A DNA stretch of 19,948 bases from an uncultured Mollicutes bacterium (GCA_900557675.1 USTO01000007.1:1-19948); one strand, 5' to 3'; shown: positions 1 through 7,954, counted from the first letter of the stretch. The notes: a model not told the origin generated them from the sequence alone. Numbers and translations are program-made.

Positions 1-834
1 TACTAGTATTACGGCTGTTAGTATAAATAGTTTAGTGCTTATAACGGATGATATTAGAAGGGCTAGTATGCTTACGATTAGTCCTCCAAAGATTGGTATT
101 ATTGTAAATACTCCGGATAATAGGCCTAGTACTAGGAAGTTGGGGTGGCCGATTATAAAGAAGGCAAAGGTGTATTCGAGGCCTTGAACGATAATGTTCA
201 TTCCCATTCCTCTTATGTAATTTGAGATTTCTACATCTAGTCTTTTTAGATAGTTATAGGCTTTCTTTCTTTTTCCCGTTAGGTTTTCTTTGAGGAATTT
301 TCTTATTTTCTCCATATCTACTACTATGTATAGGCTGGCAGCTATAACTACAATGGCGTTAGCTACAACGCTTACACCGGTATTTACTAGGTTTATGGCT
401 CCACTTGATAAGTACTTTCCTACGCTTTCCATCATATCACTTGATATTTGAGAAAGGGAGGTTTGTAATACTTTTAGGTTTAATTCGTATTTGCTTGATA
501 TATCGGATACGAATACGGATATATTGCTTATAAATAGTAGGGTTTGTTCATATAGCATTGGTACAGCTAATATGAGTACTATTAGTATTATTCCAAAGGT
601 TATTAGGGATACGGTTAGAATGGCAAGCCACTTAGGACTTCCGGCCTCTTGTAGTTTTTTTACCATTGGGTATAATACATAAGCTAGGGCAAAGGCTAGT
701 AAGAAAGGAAATATTATGCTTCCTACTGTTTTTAGAGCTCCAAGCCAAACACCTCTTATTAGGTATATTAGTAATACTATTAAGAGGATTAGGGTTATGT
801 TTACTAATTTGTAATCTATTTTGTCTTTTTTCAT
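1..834 (-). CDS. AI-2E family transporter, N-terminal 278 residues (partial)
   Basis: I translated this gene by hand from an ATG at 834; it stays open to the window edge, so the 3' end is missing. A strong ribosome site, GGAGGAGAA, precedes the ATG. The product is a multi-pass membrane protein: a hydrophobic segment at about residues 9-28, a second at 33-55 ending near LYPMVKK, a third at 70-93, then an amphipathic stretch (about 95-145) and further membrane segments. The late motif VFTIIPIFGGLI, with its Pro and Gly residues, is typical of the AI-2E (PerM/TqsA/YtvI) family, whose members are usually 350-400 residues. Substrates in this family are uncertain; members have been linked to autoinducer export and to Na+/H+ exchange. 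The gene starts 10 bp after dtd and is probably its operon partner. The family call is from recognition, not a search. Confidence 0.8.
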   Translation of the reverse strand, partial: MKKDKIDYKLVNITLILLIVLLIYLIRGVWLGALKTVGSIIFPFLLAFALAYVLYPMVKKLQEAGSPKWLAILTVSLITFGIILIVLILAVPMLYEQTLLFISNISVFVSDISSKYELNLKVLQTSLSQISSDMMESVGKYLSSGAINLVNTGVSVVANAIVVIAASLYIVVDMEKIRKFLKENLTGKRKKAYNYLKRLDVEISNYIRGMGMNIIVQGLEYTFAFFIIGHPNFLVLGLLSGVFTIIPIFGGLIVSILALLISSVISTKLFILTAVILV

Positions 835-844
835 TTTCTCCTCC

Positions 845-1282
845 TTATTTTTCTATTATTATGGTTACGGGGCCGTCGTTTATGAGGGATACTTCCATAT
901 CTGCTCCAAAGATACCGGTTTGAGGCTCTATGTTGTACTTGGTAAATTCTTTATTGAACTTTTCATAGAGTTTAATGGCTTTATCTCCGGCAAGGGCATC
1001 TATATAACTGGGACGACGGCCTTTTTTTGTATCTGCGTATAGTGTAAACTGACTTACGGATAGTATTTCACCTTTGATATCTAATAGGCTCTTATTCATA
1101 ACACCGTTTTCATCATCGAATATTCTTAGATTTACTATTTTGTCTACCATATAGGGTATATTGGTAATATCTTCTTCACTTGTAAAGGCGACAAGGATAA
1201 GTAGGCCCCCGTTTATTTTTCCGACAATTTTTTTGTCCACTTTAACTGATGCTGTTTTGCATCTTTGTAATACTACTTTCAT
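845..1282 (-). CDS. dtd: D-aminoacyl-tRNA deacylase
   Basis: This 145-residue cytoplasmic enzyme hydrolyses D-aminoacyl-tRNAs (for example D-Tyr-tRNA) and so keeps D-amino acids out of proteins. Both family signatures are present: SQFTLYA at residues 77-83, holding the catalytic-site Thr, and NDGPVT at 135-140, the cross-subunit Gly-cisPro motif (the usual form is NxGPVT). The length is standard. The ATG at 1282 shares its A with the TAA stop of rel (TAATG), which implies translational coupling. A rel-dtd order also occurs in Bacillus. The next gene, a transporter, begins 10 bp downstream. Confidence 0.97.
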   Translation of the reverse strand: MKVVLQRCKTASVKVDKKIVGKINGGLLILVAFTSEEDITNIPYMVDKIVNLRIFDDENGVMNKSLLDIKGEILSVSQFTLYADTKKGRRPSYIDALAGDKAIKLYEKFNKEFTKYNIEPQTGIFGADMEVSLINDGPVTIIIEK

Positions 1283-3456
1283 TAGTTTACCTTTCTTTCG
1301 ACTTTTTTTATGTTTTTCATATTATTTAGGGCGGTTATGAATTTATCTAGGGTTTCGGTATTGGGGGTTATTACCGTCATTTGATATATTTTATTTTCGC
1401 CTTTATTTATGGTTTCTATTCTATCTATGGTGATATTATTACTGCTTGCTTTGGTAATGATGTCAACTAATTTATCTCTGGTTTCAGTATAAATGAGGAT
1501 GTCCGTAGGATAACTTTTATGGCATTCGGGATTCCAATGGACGTTTATTAGTCTTTCATCGAGGTTTACGACGTTATAGCAACTACTTCTATGGATAGTT
1601 ATTCCACTTCCTTTGGTGATGTAGCCTATGATGCTGTCTCCTGGTATGGGTTTGCAACAACCGGATATAGTGGTTTTTATGTCATCAAGGCCTTCGACCA
1701 AAATGGCATCTTTGGTGTTTTCATCCTTGCTTTTGGGTTGCTTTTTGGGACTTGGTGATTGGAGTTTGAATATTTTGGGAATGTTCCATTTTGGTTCTTT
1801 ATTTTTGATTATTTTGATAACGGCGGTGATGGTTACTTTACCACTTCCAAGGGCTATATATAGTTCATCTAGGTCTTTTAGTTTTAGTTCTTCTAGTATT
1901 TCGGGAAGATTTTTATTTAGGGTTTCATTAATTGGCATATTTTTCTTCCGGAACTCTTTTTCAAGAATTTCGAGTCCTTTAGCAAGATTTTCGTCTTTTT
2001 CTAATTTGCTATAATATGATTTTATTTTGTTTTTGGCCTGAGAGGTTATTACAAAGTTTAACCAGTCTTTGCTTGGCTTGGAATTTTTATTGGTATTTAT
2101 TTTGATTATATCACCGGTTTTGAGAACGTAGTTTAGGGGAACTATTTTATCATTAACAACCGCTCCTGTCATTGTGTCCCCTACTTCACTGTGAACTTTA
2201 TAGGCAAAATCGACGGGTGTTGCTCCTTCGGGCATTTCTATGACATCTCCCTTTGGGGTGTATACATATATAGAACTTGTGGTTAGGATATCTTTTTTTA
2301 TGCTTGTTATGAATTCTTCAGGGGTTTTGGTATCTTCATTTAGTTCTATTATGCTACGAAAGATTTGGAGTTTTTGTTCCATTGCATCTTTGGCATTTAC
2401 GGCTTTGTTTTCTTTGTAAGCGAAATGGGATGCTATTCCGTATTCGGCTATTTGATCCATTTCGTAAGTTCTTATTTGGATTTCGAATAGTTGGCCATAC
2501 ACACCAAAGACTGTTGTATGGAGACTTTGATAAAGGTTTGTTTTTGGCATAGCGATATAGTCTTTGAATCTTTTGGGAACGGGTTTATACTTGGAATGGA
2601 TGAGACCTAATGCTAGATAACATTCTTGTTTGGTATCTACTAGTATACGAAGGGCAAGGATATCATAGATATCATCAAATCTTTTGCCTTTATTCATTTT
2701 GGTATATATGCTATAAATGCTTTTACTTCTTCCTTTTATTTCGTGCTTAATATTGTGTTCATCTAGTAATTTTGATACTTCGCTAAGCATTTCTCCTACG
2801 GCTTTATCGCGTTCGGTTTTCTTTAGGTTTAGTTTTTCAACGATATCATAATATGCTTCGGGTTTAGAGTATCTTAGAGATAGGTCTTCTAGTTCACTTT
2901 TTATTTTATATATTCCTAGACGATGAGCAACAGGGGTTAGTATTTCAAGGGTTTCCTTGGCTTTTTTCTTTTGTTTTTCTAGGGGCATTACATAAAGGGT
3001 ACGCATATTATGAAGGCGATCTGCTAACTTTATGATAATTACTCTTACGTCTTCAGCAAGGCCGACAAGTATTTTTCGTTGATTAGCAGCCATTTGTTCT
3101 GACTCAGAAGTGAAACTTATTCTATTTATTTTTGTTACGCATTCAACAAGATTGGCCACTTCTTTATCAAATAGTTTGCTTATTTCTTCATAAGTTCCAT
3201 CGGAGTCTTCGATAGTGTCGTGAAGAAGTGCTGCACATATTGCTTTATAATCGGAATTTATATTTGTTAAAATAAGGGCAACATTTAGGGGATGCTGGAC
3301 ATAGTCATCTCCGGTTATTCTTTTTTGATTGAAGTGTTTACTGTTTGCATACTCGTAAGCTTTTCTTATCATATCTAGGTGTTTTTTATTATCATCATAC
3401 TCTTTTACTTTGTCTAAAAGGTTATCTATTGTTAAGTTATAGTTTTTCTTTGCCAT
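1282..3456 (-). CDS. rel: Bifunctional (p)ppGpp synthetase/hydrolase Rel
   Basis: This is a 724-residue long RelA/SpoT homologue that makes and degrades (p)ppGpp during the stringent response and associates with ribosomes. Domain order is complete. The HD hydrolase has H55, the HDTIEDS motif at 79-85 and LADRLHNMRTL near 144-154. The synthetase (about 230-350) has GRSKSIYSIYTKM, RFDDIYDILALRILVD and RFKDYIAMPKTNLYQSLHT. The TGS domain (about 395-455) begins IYVYTPKG. A Cys/His module includes C600, C601, H622 and C626, and an ACT domain ends the protein (about 650-724). Intact HD residues predict an active hydrolase. The start is preceded by AGGTGAT. The gene heads the rel-dtd-transporter operon and has its own promoter with upstream A-tracts. 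Confidence 0.97.
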   Translation of the reverse strand: MAKKNYNLTIDNLLDKVKEYDDNKKHLDMIRKAYEYANSKHFNQKRITGDDYVQHPLNVALILTNINSDYKAICAALLHDTIEDSDGTYEEISKLFDKEVANLVECVTKINRISFTSESEQMAANQRKILVGLAEDVRVIIIKLADRLHNMRTLYVMPLEKQKKKAKETLEILTPVAHRLGIYKIKSELEDLSLRYSKPEAYYDIVEKLNLKKTERDKAVGEMLSEVSKLLDEHNIKHEIKGRSKSIYSIYTKMNKGKRFDDIYDILALRILVDTKQECYLALGLIHSKYKPVPKRFKDYIAMPKTNLYQSLHTTVFGVYGQLFEIQIRTYEMDQIAEYGIASHFAYKENKAVNAKDAMEQKLQIFRSIIELNEDTKTPEEFITSIKKDILTTSSIYVYTPKGDVIEMPEGATPVDFAYKVHSEVGDTMTGAVVNDKIVPLNYVLKTGDIIKINTNKNSKPSKDWLNFVITSQAKNKIKSYYSKLEKDENLAKGLEILEKEFRKKNMPINETLNKNLPEILEELKLKDLDELYIALGSGKVTITAVIKIIKNKEPKWNIPKIFKLQSPSPKKQPKSKDENTKDAILVEGLDDIKTTISGCCKPIPGDSIIGYITKGSGITIHRSSCYNVVNLDERLINVHWNPECHKSYPTDILIYTETRDKLVDIITKASSNNITIDRIETINKGENKIYQMTVITPNTETLDKFITALNNMKNIKKVERKVN

Positions 3457-3478
3457 TTTACATCACCTACTCATTATA

Positions 3479-3507
3479 ATTATATACCAATTTATGGTTT
3501 TTTTAAA
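3479..3507 (-). promoter_or_regulatory. Promoter of the rel operon
   Basis: On the minus strand, TTTAAA (3502-3507) and TATAAT (3479-3484) are 17 bp apart. The -10 is perfect and the -35 is weak. A second TATAAT lies just downstream (3473-3478). Three A-tracts at 11-bp spacing sit over and upstream of the -35. The start codon is 22 bp downstream of the -10. Confidence 0.55.
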
Positions 3508-3527
3508 GTTTTTTTTATGTTTTTTTT
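3498..3527. repeat. Phased A-tracts upstream of the rel promoter
   Basis: On the minus strand there are three A-runs: 8 A at 3520-3527, 8 A at 3509-3516 and 7 A at 3498-3504. The first two form a perfect tandem 11-bp repeat (CATAAAAAAAA twice, 3509-3530). Their centres are about 11 bp apart, one helical turn, the arrangement of intrinsically curved DNA and UP elements. Confidence 0.7.
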
Positions 3528-3544
3528 ATGAAACTAGGGTTTTA

Positions 3545-4618
3545 TTATTCTTGAAGCCAGTTTATATAGTTATCTATGTATTTTTTGGTTTCGAAGCCGT
3601 GTCCCTCTTTTTCTAAATAATTTTTGGTTATACTGGTATTTGTTTCTTCACATTTTTTTATGTATTTATTTATTTCTTCTGTTCCTACCATTTGGTCGTT
3701 ACCGCCATAACTTATATATTGTTTAATATTACTAGAAGAGAAGTGTTTGACGTTGTCGGTTTTATCTAATAGACTAGTTCGAGTTTGGGCGTTTTTTACG
3801 TCTTTACTTGGGAACATTGTAAAAAGCATTGTTGGATTGTTGTTAAAGTTAATGGCTGGATATATCATTGCTGCTTTTGTTATGGTGTCGTCTTCTAAAT
3901 CGATATTGTCTTGGGAATAGCCTTCATCAAATAGATTTTTCCCCATTATTTGATTTATATAAGTACTTACAACGTTACCGCCAGCAGAAAAACCTATAAT
4001 ACTGATGTTGTCTTTATCTATTTGATATTTATCACTATTATATCTTATATATCTTATGGCTCTTTGTAAATCTAAGTAACTTATTGGCCACTCGTAAGGG
4101 TTAGAGCGGTAATGAAGAAGAAAGGCGTTTATTCCTTGTTTATTTAATTCTACAGCGACGTCTTTACTTTCTTTTGTTTCTCCATCCATTGATTTATAGA
4201 TAAAGCCTCCTCCACTTAGGATAATTACGGATTTAGTACTTTTGTTTGTTAGATATGGTATTATATATGGTTCATCTTCATAAGTTGTTTTTTCGTATCC
4301 TCCTTTTATTTCGTAGTAGTATGTTAGGGTATCTATTTCTTTTTCGACATCTTTATAGTTTCCGGTTAGGATATCCCAGAATTTCATTGCACTTTTTATT
4401 AAGTCACTGTTATAATCTATATTCATATTGTCTAGTTTGCTTGTTTTATTGTTTCCATATATGGTGGTCCAAATATTTTCTTTTTGGGAGTAGTCTTCGA
4501 CTGGCCCGAGAATGTAGCCGGTTTTATCTGCTCTTTTATAGAAGGCTATGATAAGGATTGTTATTATTAGGGCAAGGATAAGGATAGTAATTAGGATATG
4601 TTTTATTATTTTTTTCAT
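3545..4618 (-). CDS. Membrane-anchored alpha/beta hydrolase (esterase/lipase-like)
   Basis: This 357-residue protein has one N-terminal membrane segment (about residues 4-27, after basic residues) followed by a hydrolase domain that probably lies outside the membrane. The catalytic features fit the acetyl-esterase/HSL-like branch: an oxyanion-loop SGGG at 135-138 (in place of HGGG), the nucleophile elbow GFSAGG with Ser211, Asp308 in GGNDQMV, and His340 in EGHGF. A Ser-Asp-His triad is therefore intact. The substrate cannot be read from sequence; carbohydrate acetyl esters or short acyl esters are possible. The ribosome site AGGAG overlaps the TAG stop of the 60-aa gene, so the two are probably coupled. 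No terminator is visible between this stop and the rel promoter. Confidence 0.85.
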   Translation of the reverse strand: MKKIIKHILITILILALIITILIIAFYKRADKTGYILGPVEDYSQKENIWTTIYGNNKTSKLDNMNIDYNSDLIKSAMKFWDILTGNYKDVEKEIDTLTYYYEIKGGYEKTTYEDEPYIIPYLTNKSTKSVIILSGGGFIYKSMDGETKESKDVAVELNKQGINAFLLHYRSNPYEWPISYLDLQRAIRYIRYNSDKYQIDKDNISIIGFSAGGNVVSTYINQIMGKNLFDEGYSQDNIDLEDDTITKAAMIYPAINFNNNPTMLFTMFPSKDVKNAQTRTSLLDKTDNVKHFSSSNIKQYISYGGNDQMVGTEEINKYIKKCEETNTSITKNYLEKEGHGFETKKYIDNYINWLQE

Positions 4619-4626
4619 ATTGGCTC

Positions 4627-4809
4627 CTAAATGTAATTATCTATTGTTTTGTAAATTTTTTCTTGTTTATTTATGTTTTTGGTTAAATCTTTAAAATAAT
4701 AATTTGGCATACCGTTTTCAGCGGGATTTATTTTCATTAAAATATTTGGTGTTATATTGAAATATGATATGGTGGTTATACATTCGTTATAATTATTTTT
4801 TACGTTCAT
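4627..4809 (-). CDS. Small 60-aa protein of unknown function
   Basis: I do not recognise this protein. It is hydrophilic with no membrane segment or signal peptide, and is rich in Asn, Ile, Lys and Tyr (for example NITPNILMKINPAENGMPNYY). It is probably real. An exact GGAGG ribosome site sits five bases before the ATG, a good sigma-A promoter lies just upstream (4831-4859), and the stop codon is embedded in the ribosome site of the hydrolase gene 8 bp away. It could be a short regulator or partner of the hydrolase, or simply a translated leader for it; nothing in the sequence decides. Confidence 0.6.
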   Translation of the reverse strand: MNVKNNYNECITTISYFNITPNILMKINPAENGMPNYYFKDLTKNINKQEKIYKTIDNYI

Positions 4810-4830
4810 AATTCCTCCTTATTTATTTTT

Positions 4831-4859
4831 ATTTTACCAAATTTATTATTAATTGTCAC
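4831..4859 (-). promoter_or_regulatory. Promoter of the 60-aa protein/hydrolase pair
   Basis: On the minus strand, GTGACA (4854-4859, 5/6 to consensus) and TAAAAT (4831-4836, 5/6) are exactly 17 bp apart. The 60-aa start codon is about 22 bp downstream of the -10. It follows immediately after the terminator of the upstream 408-aa gene. Confidence 0.65.
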
Positions 4860-4865
4860 TAATTT

Positions 4866-4904
4866 TATAAAAAAAGAAAGTTATTTTTTTATAGACTTTC
4901 TTTT
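4866..4904 (-). terminator. Terminator of the 408-aa unknown gene
   Basis: The arms 4872-4881 and 4895-4904 form a 10-bp inverted repeat (AAAAGAAAGT/ACTTTCTTTT) with a 13-nt loop. On the minus strand a T-run overlaps the distal arm. The proximal arm encodes the last residues and the TAA stop lies at the loop edge. The stem is AT-rich and weak. Confidence 0.6.
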
Positions 4905-6107
4905 ATTTTGGTTATTATTTTTTAATTTTTCTATATCTTGGGTGGTTATTTCACCAGAAATATACATTTTCTTAACTATACTATATATTTTATAGACTAG
5001 TGGTAGGTTTGATAATTCTATATAGTTTATGATATTTGTTTTATCTTCAGAAGTTAAATATTTATCTTGTAGTTTTATTTTTGATGTATATATTGTTTCT
5101 TTACTTATGGGTCTAAAAGCACTTTTATCATCTAATCTTTGGGTTCTTATATAGATAATTATAGTTTCATAATCTAGTTCAGGCTTTTTTCTTAAATATT
5201 GAATGGTTTTGGAATAAAATTCTCCTGTTGTTCTAAGGGCTACTTCTTCCCTATTTATGAATGGGGCTCTTTTTAAGAATTCTAGGGTGTTAAATGGGGT
5301 TCCGTCAGGAAGTTTGCCGGTTTTGATGCCAATGGTTAATTCGTTATATGTTCTTATTAATTTTTCATTATGTATTTGTAATAGGGTTTGTGATTTTGCT
5401 TGATATTTTTTTGATAATTCGACATCTAATTCATCGATTACTTCAGCATAGTATGATAATTCTTGTTCGGTAATTTTTTGTTCTTTTAGAAATTCTTCCT
5501 TACTTGATGCGTTTAAAAATGTCTTTATTATATAACGGGCGGTGTAATAGTATTTGTTATATTCTTCTACTTCTGTTAGATATACTACTTCGGCAAATAG
5601 TCCTTTTTCTTCATAATCTTTAAGAGTACTATACATTTTATCAAAATTTGTAAGGGCTATATGGGCTTTTTTTATTAAATTATCTTTAAAGGTATAGTTT
5701 ACAAATTGGGTATATGATTTTCTAAATTTTTCAATATTATCATATAATTGTAAAAATTCTTTGATTCGGAAATATGGGTTATTGGTTTTAGTAAATACAC
5801 TCCATAGTTCATTTATTTTTGATAGTCTTAGTTCTATTTCTTCGGTACTGCATCTATAAATGTTATTGTTAAATGGGAAGTAGCCTTTTTTATCGAAGTT
5901 GTCATACATTGTTTTTAATTTTTGTAAATATTTTAATTCTTTCATTCCTAATTTTTTGTAGTATTTTATATTTTTATTTAATTTGGTGTAATTACATAGA
6001 CGGTATAGTTTTTGGGCTAAATATTCTTCATTATCTTGGTACATAGTTGTTGCTATTTCCATTAATAAGTAGACATCGTCTACTAATAGAATATCTTGAT
6101 TATTCAT
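4881..6107 (-). CDS. Unknown 408-aa soluble protein
   Basis: I do not recognise a family. The protein is predicted soluble and largely helical, rich in Lys, Glu, Tyr, Leu and Ile, without signal peptide or membrane segment, and ends in a basic tail (KNNNQNKRKSIKK). The start is MNNQDILL at 6107: AGGGGGGAG lies just upstream. A longer reading from a TTG at 6152 would begin inside the promoter spacer, upstream of any plausible transcript start. The promoter is an exact sigma-A consensus, suggesting substantial constitutive expression. The gene is monocistronic, bounded by terminators on both sides. A motif LPDGTPFNTLEFLKRAPF at about residues 270-287 is the most distinctive stretch. The second half (YETIIIYIRTQRLDDKSAF, then a Lys-rich helix) could bind nucleic acid, but that is a guess. 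Confidence 0.8.
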   Translation of the reverse strand: MNNQDILLVDDVYLLMEIATTMYQDNEEYLAQKLYRLCNYTKLNKNIKYYKKLGMKELKYLQKLKTMYDNFDKKGYFPFNNNIYRCSTEEIELRLSKINELWSVFTKTNNPYFRIKEFLQLYDNIEKFRKSYTQFVNYTFKDNLIKKAHIALTNFDKMYSTLKDYEEKGLFAEVVYLTEVEEYNKYYYTARYIIKTFLNASSKEEFLKEQKITEQELSYYAEVIDELDVELSKKYQAKSQTLLQIHNEKLIRTYNELTIGIKTGKLPDGTPFNTLEFLKRAPFINREEVALRTTGEFYSKTIQYLRKKPELDYETIIIYIRTQRLDDKSAFRPISKETIYTSKIKLQDKYLTSEDKTNIINYIELSNLPLVYKIYSIVKKMYISGEITTQDIEKLKNNNQNKRKSIKK

Positions 6108-6134
6108 AGTCTCCCCCCTTTGTGACTGGGAATT

Positions 6135-6163
6135 ATTATAGCATAAAAGCAAACATTTGTCAA
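6135..6163 (-). promoter_or_regulatory. Exact-consensus sigma-A promoter of the 408-aa gene
   Basis: On the minus strand, TTGACA (6158-6163) and TATAAT (6135-6140) match consensus at 12 of 12 positions and are separated by exactly 17 bp. The transcript should start near 6128, giving a leader of about 20 nt that contains the G-rich ribosome site. Confidence 0.92.
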
Positions 6164-6181
6164 ATTTATTTTTAATAAATA

Positions 6182-6221
6182 TAAAAAGATGATTACATTG
6201 TAAAGATTAATCATCTTTTTA
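6182..6221 (-). terminator. Terminator of the collagen-like gene
   Basis: A perfect 14-bp inverted repeat (6182-6195 and 6208-6221; arm TAAAAAGATGATTA) encloses a 12-nt loop. It lies 23 bp after the stop of the collagen-like gene. The arms end in A5/T5 runs, so it could act in both directions, but no plus-strand gene ends here. Confidence 0.8.
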
Positions 6222-6243
6222 CCTTGTAAGGAGGTATATTTTA

Positions 6244-7356
6244 TTATGCTTGTGGGCCGGTTGGTCCTTGCGGAATAGTTAAGTTTAATGTGTAATTAGG
6301 GGCTGCACCAGTAATAGTAGCTGAGGCTTGAGTTCCTGGAGCTCCTGTTGTTACTGTTCCTATTGCTAAAGTAGGAGTTTCACCATTAGTTCCGGCTATT
6401 CCTTGAGGACCTGTTGGACCAGTGGGGCCTATTTCACCAGTGGCTCCTGCAGCTCCAGCTACACCTTGTAATCCTTGGGGACCGGCTGGCCCTGTTGGGC
6501 CGGTTGGTCCTATTTCTCCTTGAACTCCGGCAACACCAGTTAAACCTTGAATACCTTGGGGGCCGGCTGGTCCTGTTGGTCCAGTGGGTCCTGTTTCACC
6601 AGTGGCTCCTGCAACTCCGGCTACACCTTGTAATCCTTGGGGGCCTGTGGGACCAGTTGGTCCTATTTCTCCTTGAATACCTTGTAATCCTTGAGGGCCG
6701 GCTGGTCCTGTTGGGCCGGTTGGTCCTGTTGGACCTATTTCTCCTTGAACTCCGGCTACACCAGTTAAACCTTGAATACCTTGGGGGCCTGCTGGTCCTG
6801 TTGGTCCAGTGGGGCCTGTGGGACCAGTTGGTCCTATTTCTCCTTGAACTCCGGCTACACCTTGTAATCCTTGGGGGCCAGTGGGTCCTGTTGGACCTAC
6901 TTCTCCTTGAATACCTTGTAATCCTTGAGGACCGGCTGGTCCTGTTGGGCCGGTTGGACCGGTTGGACCTATTTCTCCTTGTATTCCTTGTAATCCTTGA
7001 GGACCGGTTGGTCCTACTTCACCTCTTAATCCTGATGGTCCTGTTGGTCCTGTTGGGCCAGTAATTCCTGTAGTTCCGGCTATTCCTTGGGGGCCTGTGG
7101 GACCAGTAGGGCCTGTAGGTCCGGTGGGACCTGTTTCACCTCTTGGTATAGTAAAATTTAAAATAGCATTTTGATTAGTACCTGTATTTGTAACTATAGC
7201 TGATGTTCCTGGGGCAGACGTTGTAGTAGTGCCGACTGTAATTGTTGCGGGTCCTGTAGGGCCAGTGGGACCGGTAGGTCCTGTAACTATACAAGTTCTA
7301 GGCTGGCATCTTCTTCCTTCTTCGATTATTCTTTGAATTTTTTCATCTCTGTCCAT
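6244..7356 (-). CDS. Collagen-like Gly-Pro-Thr repeat protein
   Basis: This 370-residue protein is mostly Gly-X-Y triplets, dominated by GPTGPTGP blocks and longer units such as [15 protein letters not shown] and [18 protein letters not shown]. The N-terminus (residues 1-25) is short and charged with two cysteines (RRCQPRTC) and no signal peptide. A 35-residue non-collagen module (about 37-71; [12 protein letters not shown] ... LNFTIPRG) comes next, then about 250 residues of triplets. A related second module (about 328-362; [26 protein letters not shown]) precedes the last GPTGPQA and tandem TAA stops. This resembles BclA-type exosporium or surface filaments, in which GPT threonines are glycosylated, but the usual C-terminal globular trimerisation domain is absent. 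The ribosome site is AAGGAGAG. No convincing sigma-A promoter is visible. Confidence 0.9.
   Translation of the reverse strand: MDRDEKIQRIIEEGRRCQPRTCIVTGPTGPTGPTGPATITVGTTTTSAPGTSAIVTNTGTNQNAILNFTIPRGETGPTGPTGPTGPTGPQGIAGTTGITGPTGPTGPSGLRGEVGPTGPQGLQGIQGEIGPTGPTGPTGPAGPQGLQGIQGEVGPTGPTGPQGLQGVAGVQGEIGPTGPTGPTGPTGPAGPQGIQGLTGVAGVQGEIGPTGPTGPTGPAGPQGLQGIQGEIGPTGPTGPQGLQGVAGVAGATGETGPTGPTGPAGPQGIQGLTGVAGVQGEIGPTGPTGPAGPQGLQGVAGAAGATGEIGPTGPTGPQGIAGTNGETPTLAIGTVTTGAPGTQASATITGAAPNYTLNLTIPQGPTGPQA
6385..7137 (-). repeat. Degenerate tandem repeats encoding Gly-X-Y triplets
   Basis: About 750 bp of 9-bp-periodic sequence encodes Gly-X-Y triplets within the collagen-like gene. Higher-order units recur, for example the unit encoding [18 protein letters not shown] (twice) and GLQGIQGE (several times). 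Synonymous codons vary between copies (GGT/GGC/GGA/GGG and CCA/CCT/CCC), so the array is old or purified at protein level rather than freshly amplified. Confidence 0.85.
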
Positions 7357-7388
7357 ATTTCTCTCCTTTCTATATATTCTATGTATAG

Positions 7389-7421
7389 ATAAAAAAAAGA
7401 GGAGTACTAATAACTAGCACT
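7389..7421 (-). terminator. Probable terminator of lepB
   Basis: On the minus strand, AGTGCTA and TAGTACT (7403-7421) pair with one G-U wobble around a 5-nt loop, followed by CCTC and eight T (about 7391-7398). The proximal arm overlaps the lepB stop codon. The stem is short. Confidence 0.5.
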
Positions 7422-7944
7422 ACTTTACTTTGCTCATTTTATTTAGGGGAAATAGTCTAAATATGGCCTTGCCTTTGATGTACTTTTTATCTATTAAACC
7501 GATATATCTGCTATCTTTGGAGATGCTACGATTATCGCCTAGGACAAGATATTTGTCTTTGGGAATTTTAGAACAGGCACATATATTTTCGAGTTTGAAA
7601 TCGTCGGTTACATCTCTATCATAGTTTTCCTTTACTTCTTTTCCATTTATATATAGTATGTCATCTTTGTATTCTATGTAATCTCCAGGGAGACCTATTA
7701 TTCTTTTAATGATTAGTTTATCACTAGAATCTATTTTGGATTCATCTAGGACAACAACATCAAATCTTTTTATGCTTGATAATCTATATGTTATTTTACT
7801 TAATATAAGCATTTCTTTATCTTTTAGATTGGGAAGCATAGAGTCTCCTCTTACGATAACTGGTGTTGCAATATATGTTCGAAATAATACTACGATTACT
7901 AGTATTACTACATAAGGAATTAATTCTTTTATTAATTTTTTCAT
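7420..7944 (-). CDS. lepB: Type I signal peptidase
   Basis: This 174-residue membrane protease (S26 family) cuts signal peptides from Sec- and Tat-exported proteins at the outer face of the membrane. It has one N-terminal membrane segment (about 8-26), the box B motif RGDSMLPNL with the catalytic Ser35, the box D motif IIKRIIGLPGD with the general base Lys80, and box E GDNRSISKDSR at 136-146. The short, single-anchor form is typical of Gram-positive bacteria. The ribosome site is AAGGAG. It lies 39 bp downstream of rplS, with a hairpin between, and no separate promoter is obvious, so read-through from rplS is likely. It would be the candidate enzyme for the secreted cadherin-like protein in this window. 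Confidence 0.96.
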   Translation of the reverse strand: MKKLIKELIPYVVILVIVVLFRTYIATPVIVRGDSMLPNLKDKEMLILSKITYRLSSIKRFDVVVLDESKIDSSDKLIIKRIIGLPGDYIEYKDDILYINGKEVKENYDRDVTDDFKLENICACSKIPKDKYLVLGDNRSISKDSRYIGLIDKKYIKGKAIFRLFPLNKMSKVK

Positions 7945-7954
7945 TTGGACTCCT

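Noticed and set aside
1628..2014. 128-aa plus-strand frame inside rel
   Set aside because: It is antisense to the well-conserved C-terminal half of Rel and lacks a ribosome site.
6108..6152. Extension of the 408-aa gene to a TTG at 6152
   Set aside because: The TTG lies within the promoter spacer, upstream of the expected transcript start, and the G-rich ribosome site serves the ATG at 6107.
6200..6260. Plus-strand AAGGAGGTATATTTTATTATG as a translation start
   Set aside because: The frame after this ATG runs through the antisense of the collagen-like tail and gives no sensible protein.
6414..7064. Long plus-strand open frame rich in Leu opposite the collagen-like gene
   Set aside because: It is the antisense of Gly-X-Y repeats, whose base composition keeps several frames open; no ribosome site and an implausible protein.
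7375..7383. CATAGAATA on the minus strand before the collagen-like gene, resembling a sigma-K -10
   Set aside because: No -35 AC at the right distance and the implied start falls at the ribosome site; chance match in AT-rich sequence.
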